This document shows positions 9,039-16,262 of a DNA stretch of 21,886 nucleotides, one piece after another; the stretch's first letter is position 1; the number at the start of each line of letters is the position of its first letter. This DNA comes from Euryarchaeota archaeon UBA226 (lineage in GTDB: Archaea; Thermoplasmatota; Poseidoniia; Poseidoniales; Poseidoniaceae): assembly GCA_002505935.1 (NCBI GenBank), contig DAWL01000174.1, positions 16,455 through 38,340 on the forward strand. Reading direction: 5' to 3'. A program made the translations under genes and the position numbers. The notes beneath the pieces are model-generated. The model ran no database searches, was not told the origin of the DNA, and saw only the letters and a program-made list of their open reading frames with translations.

Positions 9039-10454
9039 TCAACTCCCTAGTCGACGCTCAATCTCATCTACCCTGTCCGGAGGGGCGAAGATAATGACTC
9101 GATCTCCAGGTTGTAACACTCGTTCTCCAGAAGGCCTTAGCGTCATCATTTTTCCATCATCTGCGGGTCGCTGTAAGAATGCGACCACTAAGTTTCCAGA
9201 CAATGGAAGGTCGTCTATGACCTTTGATACGTATTGAGAGCCTGCTCTAATACGGAAACAAATGCCGACAATATCAGGTATCGTGGACAACACTCCATAG
9301 ACGCCAGTCAATCGCTCATGTATAGATGCAAGAATCTGATCGACAGATACTCGATTTCGATCAACAGCAAATGTGATTCCCATTTTTTTGACTACGCTAA
9401 CCATGTCAGATGATGACAGAATCAAACCTGTTCGAGGAACTCCCAATTCACTTGCTAGAATTACAGCAGCAATGCTAGCATGGTCATTATCCAAAGCACC
9501 TATTGCTACATCGTGACTAGCCAATTCAATTTCACCCAATAACTCAGGGTCATTATGATCTCCATTGATGATATCAAGATTTGAGTCGGCGCCTAGCGAG
9601 GTTCCTGAAAGTGCATTCGCCTTAGTAAGATCCGATTCAATAACAGTCACTCTGCACCCATCTGAGAGATAAGATGCTGCAACTCTTTGAGCAACCAAAC
9701 CAGCACCGAATATTGCAACCCTAGGGGTGGGGGTGAAATCTACCTCGTCGTGTCCAAATAGCCTTACGACCCTTGTGAACGAATCCTTTCCTATGGCTGC
9801 AACAGCCACCTTGTCCTTTGGTAATAGTTGAGTGTGCTTAGTTGGAATATATGGAGAATCACCAGGCCTCTTCATACCAACAATGACGGGCATATCACTG
9901 ATTCTTTGAGAGACCTCTTCAAGTGATGTAAAGGTGAGGTCCTGAGCATCTTTTGTTATCTCCATCTCAAGAATAAAAGCACCATCTCCAAAGGGAATGA
10001 CTTCGTCAAAACAAGTCATCAGCAATCCCGTCTTGAGACGCTCTACAGAACCATCTACGGGATGTAGAACCCTATCAACACCAGCCCACTTCTTGAGGTG
10101 CCCCTCTCTTCCTTCTTGCATGAAATTAGGATCATTGACCCTACAGATTGTCATCAGTCTACTAGAGTCCTTTTCTGAACTGATACGATGTGCGTGTCGC
10201 GCAAGGGAACAAGCCAGTATATTTCGCTCATCTGAATTAGTTACTGCAATGAATACACTTGCTTCGTTGATTCCGGCTTCCATCAACACCTTGCGCTGAG
10301 TTGCATCTCCATGTACTACTAGACAATCAACTCCTTGTGCCATCTTGATAGCACGAGGGTCATTATCGATTAAAGCGACTGGTTTGTCTTCCGACAATAG
10401 GGACTTGGCTAATTCCAAGCCGCTTCGTCCTGCTCCTGCAATCACAATTCGCAA
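9039..10454 (-). CDS. trkA: TrkA, RCK-domain regulatory subunit of potassium uptake
   Basis: This cytosolic NAD(H)-binding protein gates TrkH. It has two tandem RCK units. The first Rossmann repeat starts at the very N-terminus with the GAGRSG loop (7-12) and an acidic strand end (LIDND). A second repeat starts near 245 with FGAGLVAQ. TrkA_C regions lie at roughly 150-225 and 395-471. The chosen start is the TTG at 10454, giving 471 residues and an N-terminus LRIVIAGAG, as in the family. GGGGTGAT (10458-10465), a near-perfect match to the archaeal 16S rRNA tail, stands three bases upstream. Longer frames from the ATG at 10598 or the GTG at 10694 would overlap the upstream gene and add unrelated residues. 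The gene lies 28 bases behind the transglutaminase-like gene and 4 bases before trkH. Confidence 0.93.
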   Translation of the reverse strand: MRIVIAGAGRSGLELAKSLLSEDKPVALIDNDPRAIKMAQGVDCLVVHGDATQRKVLMEAGINEASVFIAVTNSDERNILACSLARHAHRISSEKDSSRLMTICRVNDPNFMQEGREGHLKKWAGVDRVLHPVDGSVERLKTGLLMTCFDEVIPFGDGAFILEMEITKDAQDLTFTSLEEVSQRISDMPVIVGMKRPGDSPYIPTKHTQLLPKDKVAVAAIGKDSFTRVVRLFGHDEVDFTPTPRVAIFGAGLVAQRVAASYLSDGCRVTVIESDLTKANALSGTSLGADSNLDIINGDHNDPELLGEIELASHDVAIGALDNDHASIAAVILASELGVPRTGLILSSSDMVSVVKKMGITFAVDRNRVSVDQILASIHERLTGVYGVLSTIPDIVGICFRIRAGSQYVSKVIDDLPLSGNLVVAFLQRPADDGKMMTLRPSGERVLQPGDRVIIFAPPDRVDEIERRLGS

Positions 10455-10457
10455 TTT

Positions 10458-10465
10458 ATCACCCC
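10458..10465 (-). promoter_or_regulatory. Strong ribosome binding site deciding the trkA start
   Basis: The minus strand reads GGGGTGAT, then AAA, then TTG. This pairs well with the conserved archaeal 16S rRNA 3' end. It falls in the short gap after the stop of the upstream gene (10483) and points to the TTG at 10454 as the true trkA start. Confidence 0.7.
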
Positions 10466-10482
10466 GTTGAACGGGCTCAATC

Positions 10483-12039
10483 TCATCCCACCGTGAATGT
10501 TCCGCTAGGCATCGAAGGTCCAGATATGGTTTGCCAGTGAACAGTTCTAGCGATGGCTGTAGGATCCCATTGTCCCGATAGGGACTGATAGTATTCATTG
10601 ATGTACGAACCAGTAGGAGGGCTAGCGACCTCGATGTAGTTCGTAAAGGCCGTTGGAGTGTGAAGTAACCACTTGGAATTGACAACGTCAACACTTCCTA
10701 GCACGAAGCAAGTTTCCATCGTTACCTGTTGCGATTCACACCATTCATCACTGTAAGGTATCATGATATTGGCCCAAGCGTGCGACTCCCAAACCTCGTA
10801 GGTAACTCCGGTTAGGGCTCCAAACTCATACCAAGTTGGAACTTGCTTTGTCCTCATTATACTCATGAATGCATTAGACTGCTCGTCACAATCACCCAAT
10901 CCTTCTTGGATACACAATGGTCCGTTTCGAGAGCCATCGACTGGTGCATTGGAATCATACGGTAGATTTTCTCGCATCCAATCGAATGTCGCCTTTGCAA
11001 AGGCAAAGACATTGTTCTGCTTATCTGCGGGCAAAGTGCTGGTTATCGTGTTAGCCGTAGACTTGATGTATGTAGCATCAGAACCATCGATAGCCCAAGT
11101 ACCATACTTCTGGGCGCCCATGCCAGTTCGCTCATTCCATTTCTCATATTTTCCGTATGAATTATGCCAAACACCAAATCCTCGATCCACTATATCGTCA
11201 AAACCACCGCTGGTGTCCTCTGAGATTGCAAAAGATTTGCCAACGACCTTTCCTGGTATGTCTCCTGTAGACCACCAAGTGAATGAACGGCCCCACAAAT
11301 CATACTCAATACGCAGTACTTTCGTCTCACCTGGCTGCAGCGACGACTCCCACTTCAGACATGGACCGAATGTACAAGTTCCTGCATTGTAATCCCAATA
11401 CAACAAATCCCCATCGATGTTTAGGGCATTTGCTTCTAGTCTAGATGTACAAGAATCACAGAGGATATCAACGCTCTGACCATTCAAATGCACAGTCATT
11501 GAACGCACATCTTGCAGCAAAGTTGAACTCATTGGATCTGCACCTGATGATGACTCATACTGGAAGTGATAATCCATAGTATTGGTACTGGTCCTTTGAG
11601 GCGGTAAAGACACATGTTGAGTAAACGTCGCCGCAAAGGCTGCACCTGGAGCATTTGAAACCTCGATCTGTTGCTGCAGAGTGTACTCTACTTCTATCGG
11701 ATATTCAAAGGAACGGAATAACTTCTGCATAATCTCGTCCTGCAACTCATGCCAGAATACCATGAGATGTTCCTGTGCCGGAGTGAACATGAATACGCAG
11801 GCTACGGCGATGACCAGAACTACGTTCTTCTTCTTGCCCTTACGCCTACGCCTCATCTTGGCCTGAGAACGGCGCATCTTTGGAGCCAATCCATCTCTTG
11901 CACCACTAGTTGCCCCGCGCATGAACTCTCCACGAGACCTCTGCACCATTCCAGAAGAACCGGTGGTGACTCTACCACAAGAGTAACAGATGACATCCGA
12001 TGGAAGAGTGCTGGCCATGCAATATGGACATCTACCCAT
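10483..12039 (-). CDS. Membrane-anchored transglutaminase-like protein with N-terminal zinc ribbon
   Basis: This looks like a single-pass membrane protein with a transglutaminase/protease fold domain. From the ATG at 12039 it has 518 residues. A zinc-ribbon-like CPYC...CYSC (Cys4/7/18/21) comes first. It is followed by a basic stretch, one hydrophobic helix (about 72-88), and a large domain probably outside the cell. The transglutaminase core is near the C-terminus, with candidate triad Cys384 (in GLGDCDEQSNAF), His420 (ESHAWANI) and Asp451 (GSVDVVNSKW). All three are present, so it may be active as a protease, peptidase or cross-linking enzyme; the substrate is unknown. An extra Cys-rich region (around Cys194-227) could form disulfides. 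The start is uncertain: an ATG at 12066 and a GTG at 12105 are in frame; I prefer the one that leads straight into the zinc ribbon. trkA follows after 28 bases. Confidence 0.75.
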   Translation of the reverse strand: MGRCPYCMASTLPSDVICYSCGRVTTGSSGMVQRSRGEFMRGATSGARDGLAPKMRRSQAKMRRRRKGKKKNVVLVIAVACVFMFTPAQEHLMVFWHELQDEIMQKLFRSFEYPIEVEYTLQQQIEVSNAPGAAFAATFTQHVSLPPQRTSTNTMDYHFQYESSSGADPMSSTLLQDVRSMTVHLNGQSVDILCDSCTSRLEANALNIDGDLLYWDYNAGTCTFGPCLKWESSLQPGETKVLRIEYDLWGRSFTWWSTGDIPGKVVGKSFAISEDTSGGFDDIVDRGFGVWHNSYGKYEKWNERTGMGAQKYGTWAIDGSDATYIKSTANTITSTLPADKQNNVFAFAKATFDWMRENLPYDSNAPVDGSRNGPLCIQEGLGDCDEQSNAFMSIMRTKQVPTWYEFGALTGVTYEVWESHAWANIMIPYSDEWCESQQVTMETCFVLGSVDVVNSKWLLHTPTAFTNYIEVASPPTGSYINEYYQSLSGQWDPTAIARTVHWQTISGPSMPSGTFTVG

Positions 12040-12111
12040 GTGTTTGTCCCAGACGCGGACAACCATAACGCTTGCGCGGGCCTCCCCGCATGCATGATTA
12101 TTCACGTACCC

Positions 12112-12121
12112 AAAGAAAAAA
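12112..12121 (-). terminator. T-rich tract, possible termination signal
   Basis: The minus strand carries TTTTTTCTTT here, about 40 bases past the stop of the membrane-protein gene and just ahead of the transglutaminase-like gene. Short T-runs without a hairpin can end transcription in archaea. It may instead be leader sequence of the next gene. Confidence 0.3.
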
Positions 12122-12148
12122 CCGAGAAGAGGGATTCAATACAACTAG

Positions 12149-12158
12149 TAAGTAAATA
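12149..12158 (-). promoter_or_regulatory. Possible TATA-like promoter element before the transglutaminase-like gene
   Basis: TATTTACTTA on the minus strand lies just past the upstream stop codon. If it is a TATA box, transcription would begin near 12125-12130, leaving a leader of about 20 to 90 bases depending on the start codon. No clear BRE is seen, so support is weak. Confidence 0.25.
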
Positions 12159-12159
12159 C

Positions 12160-12984
12160 CTATTCGGACTCGCCCACTGAAACTTCCCGCCATCGCCGCT
12201 TTCTCTGTTCTACGACCTTCTCGCGACGCGAAGATTGCGCCACAACCCTTCGATAGCGCCTCTGGGCTTCTGGAGTCAACGAATCCATCAACCATTTCTT
12301 GTCAGCCCTGCCTCTTCCTATCAATAATGGTGGAATCAAGAATACCCACCATATTGGTGCGAGTAATGCTGCTACCAAGAACATGGTTCCAAAAAATCTC
12401 CAGAAAGTTGCCCAAAATAGGGCCAACCATCTCTCTCCACGTTGACCTCTAGAGCCCTGTCCCGAACTAATGACTGCCTCCATCTGTGGCATGAATACTA
12501 CAAGGATCGCAATGCTGGCTCCAACAGTCCATGTCAAACCATGGATTCGTAACAACTCAAAACCAAGGCGTACTGCAACCATTGAGCCCATTGCTAGACC
12601 TAAAGCCCAACCACTAGTAGGTGCAGATTTGTTGAGACGTACACTACGACGAGTCAATAAGAACATCACAACCAAAGAAGTAAGGTTGGCAACGATTAAT
12701 GATACCAACAAACCTGGCCATGTCCCCGTTCCACCTCCTCCTTCTGCTGCAAGAACATAAGATGGCAAGAATATCAATTCGTCAATCGCCAAAGCCAAGA
12801 ATGACCCAAGAATCAAACCGTATAGAATCATCCTAACTGCTGGTTGAATATCATAAAATCCGTGCAATCTACGCATTCCACCCTGCCAACCAAGGCCCAT
12901 ACCCAAGAGGCCGAAAAACAGCATCAGGTTGACCTGCGTTAGTTCGTTCACGTGCCTGCGGTTAGCATCTACCTCAAAAGGCAA
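12160..12984 (-). CDS. Polytopic membrane protein of unknown function
   Basis: I do not recognise a family. The frame codes for up to 274 residues with about six or seven hydrophobic segments (near 19-35, 50-80, 87-110, 125-142, 149-166 and 188-218). A basic C-terminal cytosolic tail rich in Arg and Lys follows, from about 220 to 274. No catalytic motif stands out. The longest frame starts at a TTG (12984). A GTG at 12951 and an ATG at 12924 with an upstream AGGT are alternatives, so the first 20 residues are uncertain. It is divergent from the ArsA-like gene, separated by 52 bases, and lies upstream of the transglutaminase-like gene on the same strand, with which it may be cotranscribed. Confidence 0.7.
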   Translation of the reverse strand: MPFEVDANRRHVNELTQVNLMLFFGLLGMGLGWQGGMRRLHGFYDIQPAVRMILYGLILGSFLALAIDELIFLPSYVLAAEGGGGTGTWPGLLVSLIVANLTSLVVMFLLTRRSVRLNKSAPTSGWALGLAMGSMVAVRLGFELLRIHGLTWTVGASIAILVVFMPQMEAVISSGQGSRGQRGERWLALFWATFWRFFGTMFLVAALLAPIWWVFLIPPLLIGRGRADKKWLMDSLTPEAQRRYRRVVAQSSRREKVVEQRKRRWREVSVGESE

Positions 12985-13036
12985 ACCCGCAGAATGACTT
13001 GGTCAGATTGAAATGTAATGCCTTGAAGCCAAGACC

Positions 13037-14278
13037 ATGGGCCGGCTATGGTTGTTCGGAGGCAAAGGAGGAGTTGGTAAGACAACCTCGTCTGCAGCAA
13101 CTGCTCTTTGGTTAGCAAGGGCGGGTTTTCGCACATTGGTAGTATCTAGTGATCCTGCTCACAGCACTAGCGACTCATTACGCTATCCTTTGGGGCCAGA
13201 ACCAACTCCGGTTGCAGATGAAGAAAATCTATGGGGCATGGAACTCGACCCTGAGAGAACCATTGAGCAAGTACTACCAAAATTCAGTGAAGCAATGTCA
13301 GGAAGCATGGGCAATTCTTTGACGGGAATGTTCACTGGCATAGATACTGATTCCATACAAGATGAGATGAGTCAAGTTGAAGCCTCACAATTGATGATTC
13401 CTGGGCTCGATGAAGCCTTAGCATTTGACCAATTGCTGAGGTATGTCGAAGACCCTCGTTTCGATGTCATCATCTTTGATACAGCACCAACAGGACATAC
13501 CTTGAGGTTCCTATCTCTACCAGAAGTCCTAGATTCATGGATGGATAGAATTCTGCGATATTACAGAATGACTGGAGGGCTACGCATGATGCTATTCGGT
13601 GGCAAGAAGCAAGATGCTATGCGCGAAGAGTTGGAGAAATTTCAACGCAGAGTTTCACATGTCAGGAGGGTTTTGACAGACCCAGAACTTGCAAATTTCA
13701 CTCTGGTATGTATTCCAGAACAGATGGCTGTAGCTGAGACAACAAGGGCTGCTGAAGCATTAGATGAATATGGCATAACAGTAAATGGGATTATCGTCAA
13801 TAGAGTAACTCCAGACTTTGACCATCCCTTTATCCAATCTAGGAGAGAGACTGAGCAAAGTTATCTTGAAGATTTAAGGCAATTATTTGGTGGCCTTCCC
13901 GTAGCGGAAATTCCTCTTTCTGAATCAGACGTACATGGCCTAGATTCCTTGCATTCACTTGCTCTGGGATTACATGGCGATGAACCCATAATTCCTGAGG
14001 ATATGAAACCAATCTCAGTATCTAATGGGATTCCAATCAACTTACGAAGAGGATTGAACATTAGAAAAAATGAGGGAGAGTTGGTGGTAGAGATGTATCT
14101 GCCGGCAGCAAATAAGGAAGAGTTGAATCTACGTTCCGAAGGAAATGATCTCTACATTGGAGTAAATGGCAGAGAAGCAAGAATAGAGGTAGGGCACAGA
14201 GTCAAAGTCAAGGATGCTGAAGCACGATTTGAGGATGATATTCTGAGATTAACTGTCAAAGGCGAATCGTTGGATTGA
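13037..14278 (+). CDS. ArsA/Get3-family ATPase with C-terminal Hsp20-like domain
   Basis: This P-loop ATPase belongs to the SIMIBI class (ArsA/Get3). Relatives deliver tail-anchored membrane proteins (Get3/TRC40) or energise arsenite efflux (ArsA). A single ATPase unit of about 320 residues has the deviant Walker A GKGGVGKT (9-16), switch I DPAHS (39-43) and switch II DTAPTGHT (148-155). The helical substrate-binding insert lies at about 70-125 and is Met-rich. From about 345 to 410 follows a beta-rich segment resembling the ArsA-associated Hsp20-like domain (ELVVEMYLP, then LRLTVKG). The only cysteine is Cys225, so the zinc CxxC of eukaryotic Get3 and the arsenite-binding cysteines of bacterial ArsA are absent. 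Arsenite transport is therefore unlikely. SRP54 follows 25 bases later on the same strand, which fits a role in membrane-protein targeting. No strong ribosome site precedes the ATG, so the message may be leaderless. Confidence 0.9.
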   Translation: MGRLWLFGGKGGVGKTTSSAATALWLARAGFRTLVVSSDPAHSTSDSLRYPLGPEPTPVADEENLWGMELDPERTIEQVLPKFSEAMSGSMGNSLTGMFTGIDTDSIQDEMSQVEASQLMIPGLDEALAFDQLLRYVEDPRFDVIIFDTAPTGHTLRFLSLPEVLDSWMDRILRYYRMTGGLRMMLFGGKKQDAMREELEKFQRRVSHVRRVLTDPELANFTLVCIPEQMAVAETTRAAEALDEYGITVNGIIVNRVTPDFDHPFIQSRRETEQSYLEDLRQLFGGLPVAEIPLSESDVHGLDSLHSLALGLHGDEPIIPEDMKPISVSNGIPINLRRGLNIRKNEGELVVEMYLPAANKEELNLRSEGNDLYIGVNGREARIEVGHRVKVKDAEARFEDDILRLTVKGESLD

Positions 14279-14303
14279 AACGATACTAGGGGGTCGTAGG
14301 AAC

Positions 14304-15671
14304 ATGGCACTGGAGGGTCTGGCAAATGGTATCTTCAGAGCTATTGGTAGGCTAAAGGGCAGAAGGCGCCTTGATGAGGAAGAACTCAAGGACATGTTAC
14401 GCAGTCTCCGAAGAGCCCTGCAAGAGGCGGATTTTAACGTCAGACAGACCAAGGAAATAACCGACAGATTGGAAGAGCGAATTCGCAATGAGGAGCCGCG
14501 TCCAGGAATTACACTACAGACTCACGCGATGAATATTCTCTATACCGAACTCGTCAGGATGCTAGGCCCAGCCCGAGAGATTAGGCCACATGGTGCGACA
14601 ATCATGATGGTTGGTCTATACGGGCAAGGAAAAACCACAACCACTGCCAAACTAGCAGAGTGGTATAGGCGTAGGCATTCTCTCAAGGTTGCAGTAATTG
14701 AGGCGGACGTACATCGACCAGGTGCATATGCCCAATTGAAGCAACTCCTGGAAGATAGTTCTGTAGAGGTATATGGAGAGCCTGACGAAAAAGATGCTAG
14801 TGCTATAGTTCGAAGAGGTCTAGCCAAGCATGCTGCTGCTGATGTCGTAATCGTAGATACAGCCGGAAGGCACCGTTTGGACGAGGAACTGGTAGAAGAA
14901 CTCAAGCAGATGTCTGATTTGATGAATGCTAGCGAGAGATTTCTAGTAATCGATGCACAGGTTGGACAAGCTGCTGGTCCTGTTGCGGCATCATTCAACG
15001 AATTGGTAGATGTCAACGGAGTAATTGTAAGCAAATTGGACGGAACTGCGAGAGGTGGTGGCGCACTATCAGCAGTTGCCGCTACCGGCGCACCAATCGT
15101 TTACGTTGGAACTGGTGAGAAAGTCGCTGATATCGAGAAATTCGAATCAGATCGCTTCATCTCTAGACTTCTCGGAATGGGAGACATTCAAGGTCTGATC
15201 GACCTTGCTCCTGAAGACCTTGACGAAGAAGAGGCTATGCGTCTGACCGAGCGCATGATGAGTGGCCGCTTCACTTTGAACGATATGTACAAACAAATGG
15301 AAATGATGTCCAAGGTTGGTACCGTTGACCGCTTGCTATCTTTCCTGCCCGCAAACATGTTTGGCGGCATGGGAGCAATGGGTAAGGCCCAGAAAGAAGG
15401 GATGCAGCAGAATCTTGAGAAATATAGAGTCATCATGGACAGCATGACCAATCATGAGAAGGACGACCCCCTTTGTCTCAAAGCAGAGCGAATCAGACGC
15501 GTGGCACACGGCGCTGGAGTGAAAGAAAAAGAAGTCAGAGAATTGATTGCACAGTGGAATCGTTCAAAGAAGATGATGAAGGGTATGTCAGGCAATCGAA
15601 AATTGTCCAAGCAAATGCGACAGATGATGAAATCTGGAGATTTCGATGACATGCAGAATATGGGGATGTAG
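14304..15671 (+). CDS. srp54: Signal recognition particle protein SRP54
   Basis: This GTPase subunit of the signal recognition particle binds signal peptides and SRP RNA and docks at FtsY to deliver ribosomes to the membrane. It has 455 residues, the usual length. It has an N domain (1-90), then the G domain with G1 GLYGQGKT (104-111), an insertion-box strand with DVHRPGAY, G3 DTAGR (185-189) and G4 SKLD (243-246). A Met-rich M domain follows (about 300-455), with the RNA-binding helix pattern RIRRVAHGAGV and KKMMKGM. G1 and G4 differ slightly from the common GxxGxGKT with Ser or Ala and TKLD forms, but key residues are kept. GTAGG lies 3 bases and AGGGGG 10 bases before the ATG. The stop is followed at once by the trmY ATG, so the two are probably one transcript, likely with the ArsA-like gene. 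Confidence 0.96.
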   Translation: MALEGLANGIFRAIGRLKGRRRLDEEELKDMLRSLRRALQEADFNVRQTKEITDRLEERIRNEEPRPGITLQTHAMNILYTELVRMLGPAREIRPHGATIMMVGLYGQGKTTTTAKLAEWYRRRHSLKVAVIEADVHRPGAYAQLKQLLEDSSVEVYGEPDEKDASAIVRRGLAKHAAADVVIVDTAGRHRLDEELVEELKQMSDLMNASERFLVIDAQVGQAAGPVAASFNELVDVNGVIVSKLDGTARGGGALSAVAATGAPIVYVGTGEKVADIEKFESDRFISRLLGMGDIQGLIDLAPEDLDEEEAMRLTERMMSGRFTLNDMYKQMEMMSKVGTVDRLLSFLPANMFGGMGAMGKAQKEGMQQNLEKYRVIMDSMTNHEKDDPLCLKAERIRRVAHGAGVKEKEVRELIAQWNRSKKMMKGMSGNRKLSKQMRQMMKSGDFDDMQNMGM

Positions 15672-16262
15672 ATGCAAAGACGCTTCGCCATAATCGGCCA
15701 CAGAGCCACCTCAAATGGTAAGTTGAATCTCAACGACCTCGCAGGTTCTTGTGGACGCATGGATGTGCTTATCAGAGCGGTAAACAGCGCTCTCTTCCTT
15801 TCTCACGGACTCAGAGAAAATTGCCACATAACATTACACTTGATGGGTGGACCCGGGCCCTCTCGTAGAATCTGGTTTGACTCTAATAGTCTCAAGGGCT
15901 TGCATGTTGAGGAACGCGCTATTGCGGGGAGAATTTCTTCTATTTTACAAGAGCCAGTTCCTCCAATCGGACAGATGATCGAATTCAGCCCAGGACTATG
16001 GCACTCTGGAGGAGACATATCCAATACACTATCAGAATGGATGCGTGAAGAAGTAAGCATCATTCTACTCGACGCAGCAGGTCCCGAATTAGAGAACAAT
16101 CTTGATGAAGAGCGAATTGGATTCATTTTGAGTGACGACCAAGCATTCACCCAAGAAGAAGAGGAATTATTTGGCGAAATCCAAAGAAGATCAGTAGGCA
16201 AGTTGTGGTTGCAGGGACACTCTGCGATTACAGTAGTACACCATGTTCTCGATCAATCTTGA
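15672..16262 (+). CDS. trmY: tRNA (pseudouridine(54)-N1)-methyltransferase TrmY
   Basis: TrmY is a SPOUT-fold methyltransferase that uses S-adenosylmethionine to methylate N1 of pseudouridine 54 in the T-loop of archaeal tRNAs. The protein has 196 residues, as expected. The family pattern is clear: an N-terminal RRFAIIGHRATS, then LNDLAGSCGRMDVL and AVNSALFLSHG, a central WFDSNSLKGL, and the C-terminal cofactor-knot region with GFILSDDQAF and TQEEEELF. The ATG directly follows the srp54 stop codon with no spacer, which suggests translational coupling. The last 10 bases overlap the end of surE on the opposite strand. Confidence 0.93.
   Translation: MQRRFAIIGHRATSNGKLNLNDLAGSCGRMDVLIRAVNSALFLSHGLRENCHITLHLMGGPGPSRRIWFDSNSLKGLHVEERAIAGRISSILQEPVPPIGQMIEFSPGLWHSGGDISNTLSEWMREEVSIILLDAAGPELENNLDEERIGFILSDDQAFTQEEEELFGEIQRRSVGKLWLQGHSAITVVHHVLDQS

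Noticed and set aside
10455..10694. N-terminal extension of the trkA frame, including an ATG at 10598
   Set aside because: It overlaps the transglutaminase-like gene, has no family resemblance, and a strong ribosome site points to the TTG at 10454.
10865..11392. 175-codon open frame on the plus strand inside the transglutaminase-like gene
   Set aside because: It is antisense to a gene with recognisable domains and has no motif or ribosome site of its own.
11749..12180. 143-codon plus-strand frame across the start of the transglutaminase-like gene
   Set aside because: It mostly mirrors the zinc-ribbon coding region and shows no recognisable domain.
13037..14278. Arsenite-efflux ATPase reading of the ArsA-like gene
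   Set aside because: Only one cysteine is present, a single ATPase unit is found, and no arsB, arsR or arsC gene lies nearby.
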